Below are positions 1 to 7,756 of a stretch of 45,646 bases of DNA, in pieces. Source of the DNA: an uncultured Muribaculaceae bacterium (GTDB lineage Bacteria; Bacteroidota; Bacteroidia; Bacteroidales; Muribaculaceae); contig CALUMI010000017.1 in the NCBI GenBank assembly GCA_944321725.1, positions 1 to 45,646 on the forward strand. The letters run 5' to 3'. A program made the translations under genes and the position numbers. The notes under the pieces were generated by a model. That model was not told the DNA's origin. It did not search any database and worked only from the letters and a program-made list of their open reading frames with translations. Positions within the stretch are counted from its first letter, which is position 1. Each line of letters starts with the position of its first letter.

Positions 1-362
1 GTCAGCGGATTGTCCAAGCCTACCGCAAGAAACGTATATTCTCCGGCAGGCAGCTCGGCAAGCAATTTGTAGTACTGCGCCGCAGACTCGCCCTGCTGCT
101 CCCGCCACATTACGTTTTCACTCGCCACGCAGCGTGCTGTCGATACGTCAGTCCCGTTGAACACATACAACTGCACATACGTCACGTGCTGCAAATTGTC
201 GCTTCCGGCAAGCGATACGCGGGTCGACGGCTCTCCCGACGATTGCAAAGCGATAAGTATCCCGGCATTGCCATCGTTCTCCGGCAACACGTCATCGCTG
301 CCACATCCCGAAAAAAAGCAAGCCGCTAATAAAGAGAATAATATTCTACGTGCAACTTTCAT
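1..362 (-). CDS. Fimbrial subunit-like lipoprotein, C-terminus cut by window edge
   Basis: About 120 codons of the N-terminus are visible. The protein starts MKVARRILFSLLAACF and has a lipobox ending FSGC near residue 19, so it is predicted to be an exported lipoprotein. The following sequence resembles the N-terminal domain of FimB/Mfa2-type and fimbrillin-like accessory subunits of Bacteroidales fimbriae: an acidic spacer, then beta-strand-rich sequence such as VTYVQLYVFNG. It lies 117 bases downstream of the fimbrillin gene on the same strand and is probably the next gene of the operon, perhaps a minor or tip subunit. The 117-base gap contains an imperfect stem (about 397-425) without a T-run. 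Function is inferred from family resemblance and context, because most of the gene is outside the window. Confidence 0.65.
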   Translation of the reverse strand, partial: MKVARRILFSLLAACFFSGCGSDDVLPENDGNAGILIALQSSGEPSTRVSLAGSDNLQHVTYVQLYVFNGTDVSTARCVASENVMWREQQGESAAQYYKLLAELPAGEYTFLAVGLDNPL

Positions 363-479
363 ATCCACAAACAGAATTTGTTTTTATTAGTGACGGCAAG
401 GGGAACATTCAACCCCTTTGCCGCCTATGAGTTAGTCAAAGCGCCGGACGCAACCGGCAACAATGAACACGGTATGAGA

Positions 480-1751
480 TTAGTCGAGCACCATTCCGGT
501 GATGGCTTCCCACTCGCCGCTTACCTTGATAACGAGCTGCTGGCCCTTGTTCAAGTCTTCCGGATTATCCTCGTCACCATCGGGGTCGTCATCGCCACCG
601 TCGTCGCCGGCCTTGCGCATACCAAGTGTGTAGAGGTGGTTGCGGAGCACGCTGTAAGAAGAAGTTGACAATTCATCGGCAGCGGCAGGCTCACCTGCGG
701 TTATGTCGATTACATCTTCCTGAGCGGCAGCCAAATTGACATTCCAATATCTCAAGATATTGCCGGTTGCGTCAAGCAATTGCAGTTGCAGAGAGTTGCT
801 TGCCGATGCCACGGCTGAGAACGGAACAAGGAATTTGCCGCCGAATACAGAACCCGTCTTGAAAGAAACGCCCTCTCCCGTGATGCCGGCAGTCCAAGTA
901 TCGTCTGCGTTGAGCAAACCGTCGCCATTCTTATCACCCTCAGTAAACCATGAGTTAAGATCGATACTGTAGACAACGAAGCCATTAGTGGTGCCGTCGT
1001 TGAACAGAACACCGGACTCTTCATCGGCAGAAGTCTTGCCGTTTACGGCATTAGCCTTGTCGAAACCGTCGAGAACAACATCCTTGTTCTTGGCTGCGGC
1101 AACAAGACGCAAAGTCTTGGCAACCTCATCCTTAGGACCTTTGGCCGGGATATTGGTGAAATAACCGTAAGTACCGGCAACCTGACGCTTCAAAACGATA
1201 GTCTTTGTGAAAGTTTCACCCACAGATGCGATTACGATATTTTGATTATCATCTGTCGTACCGGCAAAGATTTCCTCAGCGTCGCCTGATGTAGTGGCAG
1301 TAACGGCCGATGCCAATTCGCCCCCTTTTTCCAAAGCAGTGAAATCGGGAGAATAAGTGTAAACGCTTCCGCTCGAAGTGTAACCTATGGCGTATGCCTT
1401 ATAAGTACCTGCCGCAAGTTTGTCCTCGCCTTTAAGCTCGATAGTTGTCTGGCGGGCATCGCCTACAGTGATTACACTCGGGTCTGACATCCATTCCGAA
1501 ATTTCTTTCTCGTAAACAACATTATTTGTTTCTGTACTGATGATAAAGAAACGCACCATGTCGATGTTTTGTGCGGCTGCCTCGCTGTAAAGCGGACGTC
1601 CGGCACGGGTATCTTTACCGTCGTTGTTAGAAACTGTCAGAGTGAACACTTGCGCGTCGTCGTTATAAACCGGCGCGTCTTCTTTCTCGTTGCAGGCTGA
1701 CAATGCAATCATCGACAGCGCAGCGAATCCGAACATTAAATTTTTCTTCAT
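480..1751 (-). CDS. Fimbrillin family (FimA/Mfa1-like) major subunit candidate
   Basis: A 423-residue exported lipoprotein. Translation is placed at the ATG that gives MKKNLMFGFAALSMIALSAC, with the lipid-modified Cys at residue 20; an upstream in-frame ATG would add six residues before the signal peptide. The architecture fits type V (Bacteroidales) fimbrillins: lipobox, early TRAG segment where an Arg-specific protease could cut, beta-rich body, then LRNHLYTLG near the end. An acidic Gly/Asp linker (about residues 381-401) precedes a final strand of about 22 residues. In this family the terminal strand takes part in strand exchange during polymerisation. It follows an Mfa2-like gene by 40 bases and lies in a DUF3575-DUF3868-Mfa2-like operon. 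Major subunit versus accessory pilin cannot be settled from sequence alone. Confidence 0.72.
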   Translation of the reverse strand: MKKNLMFGFAALSMIALSACNEKEDAPVYNDDAQVFTLTVSNNDGKDTRAGRPLYSEAAAQNIDMVRFFIISTETNNVVYEKEISEWMSDPSVITVGDARQTTIELKGEDKLAAGTYKAYAIGYTSSGSVYTYSPDFTALEKGGELASAVTATTSGDAEEIFAGTTDDNQNIVIASVGETFTKTIVLKRQVAGTYGYFTNIPAKGPKDEVAKTLRLVAAAKNKDVVLDGFDKANAVNGKTSADEESGVLFNDGTTNGFVVYSIDLNSWFTEGDKNGDGLLNADDTWTAGITGEGVSFKTGSVFGGKFLVPFSAVASASNSLQLQLLDATGNILRYWNVNLAAAQEDVIDITAGEPAAADELSTSSYSVLRNHLYTLGMRKAGDDGGDDDPDGDEDNPEDLNKGQQLVIKVSGEWEAITGMVLD

Positions 1752-1791
1752 ATTAATAGAATTAAACAAGTTAATAAATTATTTTTCTGTT

Positions 1792-2700
1792 TTAATCAAT
1801 CTCAAGGTCATGAATATTTTCCCACCGCGAGTCGACAAGCATGAATATCTCACACATACCGGTTTCCGCGTCGTAATCATAACGGACCACCGTGATATGG
1901 TTGCGCGACAACGGCACTTTCACCGGCGCGGGCTTGCAAACCGCATTTGTGCGTGACGCATCGTCGTAGAACTCCACATCGAGCACAGACGGCTGCCTGC
2001 CGGCAGATGGCGCGAGGTAAGTATCCGTAAGTATGCGGCTCTCGCCATTCCACTCTTCTTTCGCCCTTACAAGCTCCGCCCCGCTATACTCAAAACGGGT
2101 ATTCACACATCCGGCCACATTGTCGACAGTCTTGGCGCTCCACCTCACGTCAGCAGGCAGATTGCGCACCTCAATAAGCATCTTGCCATTTACACGCCTC
2201 AAATCCACATTGTGCAAGCCATTATCGTAATCGTAGTCGATGGTGTCGCACACCATATATATATCGTTGCCTTCCAACCCGTCAGGGTGCAACACGGAAG
2301 AACGCAGCCCCCCGTCATTGTCAACGACCGCCTCGCCCGGCAAATTGCCCCAAGCCGTAACGATATATCTGCCGAAAGGCAATTCCTCGTCGATGCCCTC
2401 ACAAGCCACCCGCATATCGTCGCCCTCAACAACAGGAATGCGTTTCTCCACTACTATCTCATGCGTACTATAATCCTCCACCACATAGTAGAGCGAGCCA
2501 ACGAACGCCCGGAAAGGCTCATTGTCGCCACGCCGGACATCAAGTCCCTCGACTGTCACGTCATCGATATTGTCGTAATTCCTGTCCTCCACGCCAAACA
2601 TGATTTGTAACGGCGGACATGGCTGTATGTCCTCGCGCACGCACGAACAAAATGCGAGCACGGCAAAAACCGATAATAATATTGTAAGTTTCCGAATCAT
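1792..2700 (-). CDS. FimB/Mfa2 family fimbrial anchor-like lipoprotein
   Basis: A 302-residue lipoprotein starting MIRKLTILLSVFAVLAFCSC; the acylated Cys is probably residue 20. The ATG chosen leaves 20 bases after the preceding stop and puts the signal peptide at the N-terminus. The mature start, REDIQPCPPLQIMFGVED, has the Cys-Pro pattern seen at the start of Mfa2/FimB anchor proteins, followed by two beta-sandwich-like halves. It ends with a segment containing HITVVRYDYD and a last strand near ENIHDLEID. In known systems Mfa2/FimB caps or anchors the fimbria at the outer membrane and limits its length. Its position directly before the fimbrillin supports that role here. Family assignment is fairly secure; the anchoring role is inferred. 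Confidence 0.72.
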   Translation of the reverse strand: MIRKLTILLSVFAVLAFCSCVREDIQPCPPLQIMFGVEDRNYDNIDDVTVEGLDVRRGDNEPFRAFVGSLYYVVEDYSTHEIVVEKRIPVVEGDDMRVACEGIDEELPFGRYIVTAWGNLPGEAVVDNDGGLRSSVLHPDGLEGNDIYMVCDTIDYDYDNGLHNVDLRRVNGKMLIEVRNLPADVRWSAKTVDNVAGCVNTRFEYSGAELVRAKEEWNGESRILTDTYLAPSAGRQPSVLDVEFYDDASRTNAVCKPAPVKVPLSRNHITVVRYDYDAETGMCEIFMLVDSRWENIHDLEID

Positions 2701-2720
2701 TTGATTTGTAGCTCTATGCC

Positions 2721-4496
2721 TCATTGTTTATATACTGCCTCGCGAAAATCAGCATTGTCGCGGTAAGGCTTAAAATCATATTCTATCTTCGCGCGCTCAC
2801 GCAGAGTGCTGTCGGCCGCAGCCTCAACAATATGGCCTACAGCCTCGTCGCCACGCGAAAGCCGTGCGGCCGCTATAGCCCTTACATATTCGCATTGCGG
2901 AGATTTGGAAGCCACTCCTTTCATTATCCTGTCGGCCTCCTCATTTTTGTTGACGCTCAATGCGGCTACCGCGCTGTTGACATCGCCAAATGGTGCAAGC
3001 AACTCGTATGCCTCGTCCAACTGCCGCATCTGGGCTTTCACCAATCCGAGATTATAACGGGCTTCCGGGTCTTCAATGTCGGTTTCCAACAATTCCACCG
3101 CCTTCTCATACTCATTATTATATACGTACAAAGCGGCTTTTGTCTTCAACGTTTCTTCGCTATAACCTTTCACGCTGTCGAACACCTCACGGGCCTCATC
3201 CTCCTTGCCCTCACGCAATAAGAGCACGGCCAAGTTGTTGGCTGCCACATGCGACTGCGGAAAATAGTGGAGAATTGTGCGGTACACCTCTTTTTTCTCC
3301 GCGTCAGTCTTCTTCAGAGTCGACACTCTCAGCAACTCGTCCTCGCTGAAAGCGTCAGGACGCTTGCCGTACATGTCGAGCAACTCCTCGTCGGTAGTGA
3401 AACTCTTTATCTGATAGGAATATACATATTCCACATTACGGTCTTTCTGCAAATAGTTGTCCCTGACTCTGCCCCAGCAGCGCAAGCGGCGTATGTAGTA
3501 CTCCTGCACATCATCATTCCGGTCGGCATATTTTTCAAGTATGCGAGCCACCGACGCGGTGTCAGGGTCACCTGCCGCACGCATGGCCTCAAGCACCGGC
3601 TCCCAGCCTTCGGGACGCGAGCTTACCGAGAAACGGCTCTGCACCGAAGCCGGTATGCCGAGCTCGTTTATCAGCCATTCCTTGGCAGAGTTGGCACGGT
3701 TGCGGGCCAATGGCGTGTTGATTCGCAATGAGCCGTCGGCAGAAGCCACACCGGTAATCCTCACATATTCCAACGTGGCGAGCGAGTCCGACAATATCGG
3801 GCCGAGCTTGGCAAGCATGGTGTCGAGCTCCGACTTGTTGTTGCCGAGATCGCGGCGTATGTCGTGGCGGTTAATGACAAATTGCAGGCGCGCAACGCCT
3901 TTTCCGCTCCGTATTTTCGGTTTTATCTTAAATTCAGGCTCTATCCAGTCGAGCTTCAACGACTCTTTCACGTCAATCAGAGTGACCGGATTGCTCACGC
4001 CGGCCAAATAGAGCGTGTCGATACCGGCACAAACACCGCAACCGTCAGTCGTGACGTTGGCAATGATCTCTCCGCCATCCACGCCCTCTGGCAATTCAAT
4101 GGTCTGATGATAAGGCACGCTATGGCTTACACGGTTGCTCACTTTTTTCGACTTCAACGCCACAGGGTCAATCTTCTTTTCAAGAACGGCGGCGCGCAGC
4201 GTCTTCTTGGTAAAGACCGGCGCGTCCAACACCACCTCCGGATATTCCTTAATAAGACTGTCGCCGCTGTAAAGCGCCGGTGAGATAAACAGCCGGTTAC
4301 GCTTAGAGAAATAACGGGCCGGCACATTGAATGTCACATCCAATTCCGCTTTACGGGCAGAGTCAAGCGTAAGGACTTGCACTCCCGGCTCAAGCTCAAT
4401 CTGCCTGCCTTGCTTATGAGAAGCACAACCCGTAGGCAACGTAGACGCCATAACAAGCAACGTCATTGACAATAATTTATACTTCCTGATTTTCAT
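2721..4496 (-). CDS. DUF3868/OmpA-like lipoprotein with TPR-like C-terminal half
   Basis: A 591-residue exported protein. The signal peptide ends in PTGC (Cys24), so it is probably a lipoprotein. Residues about 30-180 are beta-rich and correspond to the DUF3868 region of Bacteroidales fimbrial loci. Residues about 200-285 resemble an OmpA C-terminal fold (ITGVASADGSLRINTPLARN), the type that binds peptidoglycan. Residues about 405-560 carry degenerate tetratricopeptide helices, for example VAANNLAVLLLREGKEDEA. It sits 13 bases after the DUF3575 gene and 20 bases before the Mfa2-like gene. Combining a possible peptidoglycan-binding domain with protein-interaction helices suggests a periplasmic or outer-membrane scaffold for fimbrial assembly; that function is inference. 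Confidence 0.7.
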   Translation of the reverse strand: MKIRKYKLLSMTLLVMASTLPTGCASHKQGRQIELEPGVQVLTLDSARKAELDVTFNVPARYFSKRNRLFISPALYSGDSLIKEYPEVVLDAPVFTKKTLRAAVLEKKIDPVALKSKKVSNRVSHSVPYHQTIELPEGVDGGEIIANVTTDGCGVCAGIDTLYLAGVSNPVTLIDVKESLKLDWIEPEFKIKPKIRSGKGVARLQFVINRHDIRRDLGNNKSELDTMLAKLGPILSDSLATLEYVRITGVASADGSLRINTPLARNRANSAKEWLINELGIPASVQSRFSVSSRPEGWEPVLEAMRAAGDPDTASVARILEKYADRNDDVQEYYIRRLRCWGRVRDNYLQKDRNVEYVYSYQIKSFTTDEELLDMYGKRPDAFSEDELLRVSTLKKTDAEKKEVYRTILHYFPQSHVAANNLAVLLLREGKEDEAREVFDSVKGYSEETLKTKAALYVYNNEYEKAVELLETDIEDPEARYNLGLVKAQMRQLDEAYELLAPFGDVNSAVAALSVNKNEEADRIMKGVASKSPQCEYVRAIAAARLSRGDEAVGHIVEAAADSTLRERAKIEYDFKPYRDNADFREAVYKQ

Positions 4497-4508
4497 AATC
4501 TCACAGAA

Positions 4509-5054
4509 CTAAAACAGATAACTGATTGAAACAGCGGCTTTCGTAGGCCCTACATAATCCTTATGGGCGGGTTCTACACATTTCTCGCACGGGATACGCG
4601 GACTTTCGTCGTACCACAAGCGGGCATACCCTACTCCAATGGCAAGCTCAAGATTCCAATGCGGAGAAAGAATCCAATTATAACCGTAGGTCACTCCGCC
4701 TCCGGCAAGGTAACCGTCGTAGCGCGTTTCCTTAAACCCTCCGAAATACTGCGCCCCATGCAAATGCACACCGATGAAATGGCCTTCGAATTTCTCGCAA
4801 AACCAATAACGGATTTCCGGTTGCGCAAACCAGAATTTCATCTTTTTGTCATCCTTGAATGTCCACGGATTATAGGCAGCTGCCGCCTCCAAAGTGACCT
4901 TATTGCTGAGCGCGAACTCCACAGAAGCGTTAGGCGTAGTGGCCAGCCAATAAAGAGCGTTGGTTTTCAATGCCACTTTTTGTGCTTTGCCCGGCACACA
5001 AACCAAAAACAATGCAGCTATAAACAGCACTATTCTATACCTTAATAAATTCAT
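4509..5054 (-). CDS. DUF3575 outer-membrane protein of the fimbrial operon
   Basis: A 181-residue protein with a signal peptide starting MNLLRYRIVLFIAALF and a likely cut after GKAQ. The mature chain begins KVALKTNALYWLATTPNASV, typical of DUF3575, and ends in alternating hydrophobic strands finishing SISYLF, an aromatic end as in outer-membrane beta-barrels. The ATG is chosen because it starts the signal peptide and lies about 20 bases after a putative start site; an in-frame extension 16 codons longer would precede the signal peptide. It is the first gene after the AraC regulator. DUF3575 proteins usually accompany DUF3868 and FimB/Mfa2 genes. They are probably small barrels with no biochemical role that I can name. 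Confidence 0.75.
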   Translation of the reverse strand: MNLLRYRIVLFIAALFLVCVPGKAQKVALKTNALYWLATTPNASVEFALSNKVTLEAAAAYNPWTFKDDKKMKFWFAQPEIRYWFCEKFEGHFIGVHLHGAQYFGGFKETRYDGYLAGGGVTYGYNWILSPHWNLELAIGVGYARLWYDESPRIPCEKCVEPAHKDYVGPTKAAVSISYLF

Positions 5055-5081
5055 TAAAACCTCATTTCTGATTTCCGGGTA

Positions 5082-5139
5082 CAAAATTACGGTCGCCTGC
5101 AAAACCGCATGTTACTAAAAAATGCCAAAATATTACGGT
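5082..5139 (-). promoter_or_regulatory. Putative fimbrial operon promoter with duplicated ACCGTAAT
   Basis: On the minus strand TAATTTTG (5082-5089) matches the Bacteroidota -7 element TAnnTTTG and would give a leader of roughly 20 bases before the DUF3575 start. No TTTG occurs at the normal -33 distance. The 8-mer ACCGTAAT occurs twice in direct orientation (5086-5093 and 5132-5139), 46 bases apart, and each copy runs into a T-rich TTTTG. A weak -33 with direct repeats would suit activation by the neighbouring AraC-type regulator; this is inference. Confidence 0.4.
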
Positions 5140-5177
5140 TTTATTCCAAACTTAAGCTAAAACCTATGCGAGTATCC

Positions 5178-6032
5178 TTAAAAATCCTCAAAACGAAGTT
5201 GTGTAGGTGTTTTTCCGAATTGGCGACGACAAAAATTAGAGAAATACTGCGTGGATGAGAAGCCGTATTCGTCTGAAATTTCATTGATGGTTTTCCCCGT
5301 AGTCTTTATATCGCGTATTATCAGCTCACATTTACGGTCCATCAGCCATTCGTTGACAGGCTTTTTGAACTCAGATTTAAACTTCCGCTGGAAAGTGGAA
5401 GGAGTCATATTGAGAAGCGCGGCAAACTGCTTTATATCGACAAACTCTTTATAGTGGCTCAACACCAATTCGCGAAATTTGTCGTCAAGCCCCAAAATGG
5501 GAGAAAACATCTTTGCCAAATCCTCTTTAGAATAATATACCCGCAACAAAATAAAAAGCTCCTGCAGCTTCAACCTGTGAAAGTGCGCACATTGTATGCC
5601 GTCTTCCATACAGCCGGCAAGCAAACATAAAAAATTATGAAGCCTCTTGCAAATAGGCAATGTGAAGAAACCGTTGTCAACGCAGCCTTTATTGCCCAAA
5701 TCATTGGCAAGATTTTCCATAGAATAGATATTACAGAACTTTGGAGTATCGGCAAACGAACAGCACATCAGCTTTGAACGGCATAGTTGCCAACCATAAA
5801 AATTCACGCTTGCAGGCACAAGAAAAAAATTGCCCCCTTTAATGTTTTTCACATGATTCCGGCCAAACTTTGCGACAATTTCCCCTTCTCCCACAAAACA
5901 CAACATAGACTTCTCCATTTCCGAAAAGACAGGAGGCGAATTCTTGTCTAACTCGAAACTTTTGAAAACGACCAATTCAGGCACGTTGTAATTATAGCAC
6001 GTCTTATGTTCTTCCGCGTAGAATATTGACAT
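5178..6032 (-). CDS. AraC-family transcriptional regulator
   Basis: A 284-residue protein. The C-terminal 95 residues form an AraC double helix-turn-helix: first helix pair around FAALLNMTPSTFQRKFKSEF and second around INEISDEYGFSSTQYFSNFC, closing with RRQFGKTPTQLR. The N-terminal part (about 1-180) resembles small cupin-like sensor domains of Bacteroidales AraC proteins, but no ligand can be named. The ATG at 6032 is preferred: the frame extends to a TTG at 6059 but meets an in-frame TAA at 6078-6080, so translation cannot begin upstream of the nearby C tract. It reads in the same direction as the fimbrial operon and ends 123 bases before it, making it the likely regulator of that operon. 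Confidence 0.88.
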   Translation of the reverse strand: MSIFYAEEHKTCYNYNVPELVVFKSFELDKNSPPVFSEMEKSMLCFVGEGEIVAKFGRNHVKNIKGGNFFLVPASVNFYGWQLCRSKLMCCSFADTPKFCNIYSMENLANDLGNKGCVDNGFFTLPICKRLHNFLCLLAGCMEDGIQCAHFHRLKLQELFILLRVYYSKEDLAKMFSPILGLDDKFRELVLSHYKEFVDIKQFAALLNMTPSTFQRKFKSEFKKPVNEWLMDRKCELIIRDIKTTGKTINEISDEYGFSSTQYFSNFCRRQFGKTPTQLRFEDF

Positions 6033-6080
6033 ACTGACTGAATCATAACATCTACGCAAAAATAAATTATAACAATATTA

Positions 6081-6088
6081 CAAACATA
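6081..6088 (-). promoter_or_regulatory. Putative -7 element of the AraC gene
   Basis: TATGTTTG on the minus strand matches TAnnTTTG and would start transcription about 40 bases before the ATG. No TTTG is found 19-21 bases upstream; that spacer is largely filled by the ten-G run (minus-strand view). Confidence 0.4.
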
Positions 6089-6093
6089 ATTTA

Positions 6094-6103
6094 CCCCCCC
6101 CCC
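6094..6103. repeat. Homopolymer tract of ten C (ten G on the minus strand)
   Basis: Ten consecutive C, the longest G/C homopolymer I noticed in the window. It lies five bases upstream of the putative -7 element of the AraC gene, inside the expected -33/-7 spacer and outside any coding frame. Such tracts are prone to slipped-strand length changes, so this is a candidate promoter-type phase switch. Confidence 0.85.
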
Positions 6104-6173
6104 ATTTAACTCTTTATTAACATGTATTTAATATTAATTTACAAAAACCTGCCTGACTAAAAAGGCCGGCCAC

Positions 6174-6235
6174 AAAAAATTGGCAGTATGGCCGCCACGC
6201 CCTCGAAAAGATGCGCATGAAGCCATACCGCCAAT
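6174..6235 (-). terminator. Rho-independent terminator after the alcohol dehydrogenase
   Basis: Arms 6179-6192 and 6222-6235 pair over 13 of 14 positions around a 29-base loop. On the minus strand the stem is followed by a run of six T, about 90 bases after the dehydrogenase stop. It would also shield the downstream araC promoter from read-through. Confidence 0.7.
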
Positions 6236-6326
6236 ATTTTCCGGGAATTGTCATATCCCGCTCCCCATCAACCCGGCGGACATATTTGGGAATAGCAATA
6301 TATTAATGTGTCATGCCATACCGGCG

Positions 6327-7487
6327 TTATTTATACGACTTTGAGTAAATGTCGATAATCTCGGCATTAGTCAGTTGGCGAGGGTCGTAACCGAACAAAC
6401 CGCCCATCGTATTGACAGCATTGTCGGCGAAACGCGGAAAATCGTCAGGACCGATGCCGTAATCGCTTAATTTTATATTGTCGACACCGCACTCTTTCTG
6501 CATAAACACGAGAGCGTCAACAAAATCCGACGGGCGCGCGCTCTTCTTTTCCGTCATTATCTCATACATTTTCATGTAACGCTTCATGCGGTCATTCTTG
6601 AAAGCGGTGAAATAAGCCTCAGAGATGGCTATCAACCCCGCCCCGTGAGGCAGCTGCGGATAGTAGGCGCTCATTGCGTGCTCCATAGAATGCTCCGACG
6701 TGCACGACGATGTCGACTCAACCATTCCGGCAAGCGTAGAGGCCCACGCCACCTTCGAGCGCGCCTTCAAATCCGAGCCGTTTTTGACCGCCACAGGCAA
6801 ATACTTGTAAAGCAGTCTTACAGCCTCAAGCGCATAAAGGTCGCTCACGGGCGACGCTATCGAGGCTATATACCCTTCCGCAGCATGGAAAAAAGCGTCA
6901 AACCCTTGATAAGCCGTGAATTTCGGAGGTATCGACAGCATCAGCTCAGGGTCGACTATGGAAAGCGTCGGAAACGTCAAATCGCAACCGAACCCAATCT
7001 TTTCTTTCGTGTCCTCATTGGTTATCACCGTCCACGGGTCCATTTCCGTACCCGTGCCGGCCGTTGTCGGTATAGCCACGATAGGAAGCGCTTTTCTGAC
7101 AGGCATACCTTTTCCCGTGCCTCCCGACACATAATCCCAATAATCGCCATCGTTGACCGCCATCACAGCAATCGATTTAGCGGAGTCTATCGAGCTTCCG
7201 CCTCCAAGACCTACCACGAAATCGCACCCGTTGTCGCGGCAAACGGCAGCGCCTTCCATTACATGTGTCTTCACCGGATTGGCAAGAATCTTGTCAAACA
7301 CCACCGGCTCAACTCCGTTTTTCTTCAACAACCCGCACAAACGGTCGAGATAACCGTACTTGCGCATCGATGTCCCGGCGGAAATCACCACCAAAGCCTT
7401 TTTGCCCGGCAGACTGCATTCTGCCAGTCTCGACAGCTCTCCAGCCCCGAAAACCAATTTAGTGGGGATGTATGCTGAAAAATTCAT
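6327..7487 (-). CDS. Iron-containing alcohol dehydrogenase
   Basis: A 386-residue cytoplasmic NAD(P)-dependent alcohol dehydrogenase of the iron-activated (group III) family. The start MNFSAYIPTKLVFGAG is typical; an in-frame ATG six codons upstream is less likely. The nucleotide-binding motif is GLGGGSSIDSAK (GGGSSID at 95-101), followed by AIPTTAGTGTE. Metal ligands expected of the family are present: Asp197 and His201 in GFDAFFH, His266 in SEHSMEH and His281 in PHGAG. The length is normal. Relatives act on butanol/butanal, lactaldehyde, 1,3-propanediol or similar compounds, and the substrate cannot be read from this sequence. It stands alone, with its own terminator downstream. Confidence 0.9.
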   Translation of the reverse strand: MNFSAYIPTKLVFGAGELSRLAECSLPGKKALVVISAGTSMRKYGYLDRLCGLLKKNGVEPVVFDKILANPVKTHVMEGAAVCRDNGCDFVVGLGGGSSIDSAKSIAVMAVNDGDYWDYVSGGTGKGMPVRKALPIVAIPTTAGTGTEMDPWTVITNEDTKEKIGFGCDLTFPTLSIVDPELMLSIPPKFTAYQGFDAFFHAAEGYIASIASPVSDLYALEAVRLLYKYLPVAVKNGSDLKARSKVAWASTLAGMVESTSSCTSEHSMEHAMSAYYPQLPHGAGLIAISEAYFTAFKNDRMKRYMKMYEIMTEKKSARPSDFVDALVFMQKECGVDNIKLSDYGIGPDDFPRFADNAVNTMGGLFGYDPRQLTNAEIIDIYSKSYK

Positions 7488-7539
7488 TCTTCTCATACGC
7501 TTCAATATTTTAACGGTTTAACTTAATTGCTATTTTTAT

Positions 7540-7547
7540 CAAAGTTA
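7540..7547 (-). promoter_or_regulatory. Putative -7 element of the alcohol dehydrogenase
   Basis: TAACTTTG on the minus strand fits TAnnTTTG and would give a leader of about 45 bases. There is no matching TTTG at the usual -33 distance. Confidence 0.35.
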
Positions 7548-7703
7548 ATGCGAAAACAAAACATCCGGCACTGTTTTATGTTAAAAATTCATATCCGGGC
7601 TGTTTTTAAGAACAAATCAACACTATCCCAACAGTTTTACCTTAAATTTACCATATATATAGGAGGCGGCTCGGCATAATCAAATTTGAAAACTTCGTTT
7701 TCA

Positions 7704-7735
7704 TTTGCTTCTGCTCTCGCCTTTCACTATATTTG
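7704..7735 (+). promoter_or_regulatory. Bacteroidota promoter of the CNNM/DedA pair
   Basis: TTTG (7704-7707), a 20-base spacer and TATATTTG (7728-7735) match both elements of the Bacteroidota housekeeping promoter. The expected transcript start is about 15 bases before the ATG. Confidence 0.75.
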
Positions 7736-7756
7736 CACGAAAATAATAACAGATAA

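Noticed and set aside
395..427. Hairpin-like GGCAAGGGG/CCCCTTTGCC between fimbrillin and the next gene
   Set aside because: The stem needs a bulge and has no T-run in the direction of transcription, so terminator or attenuator status is unsupported.
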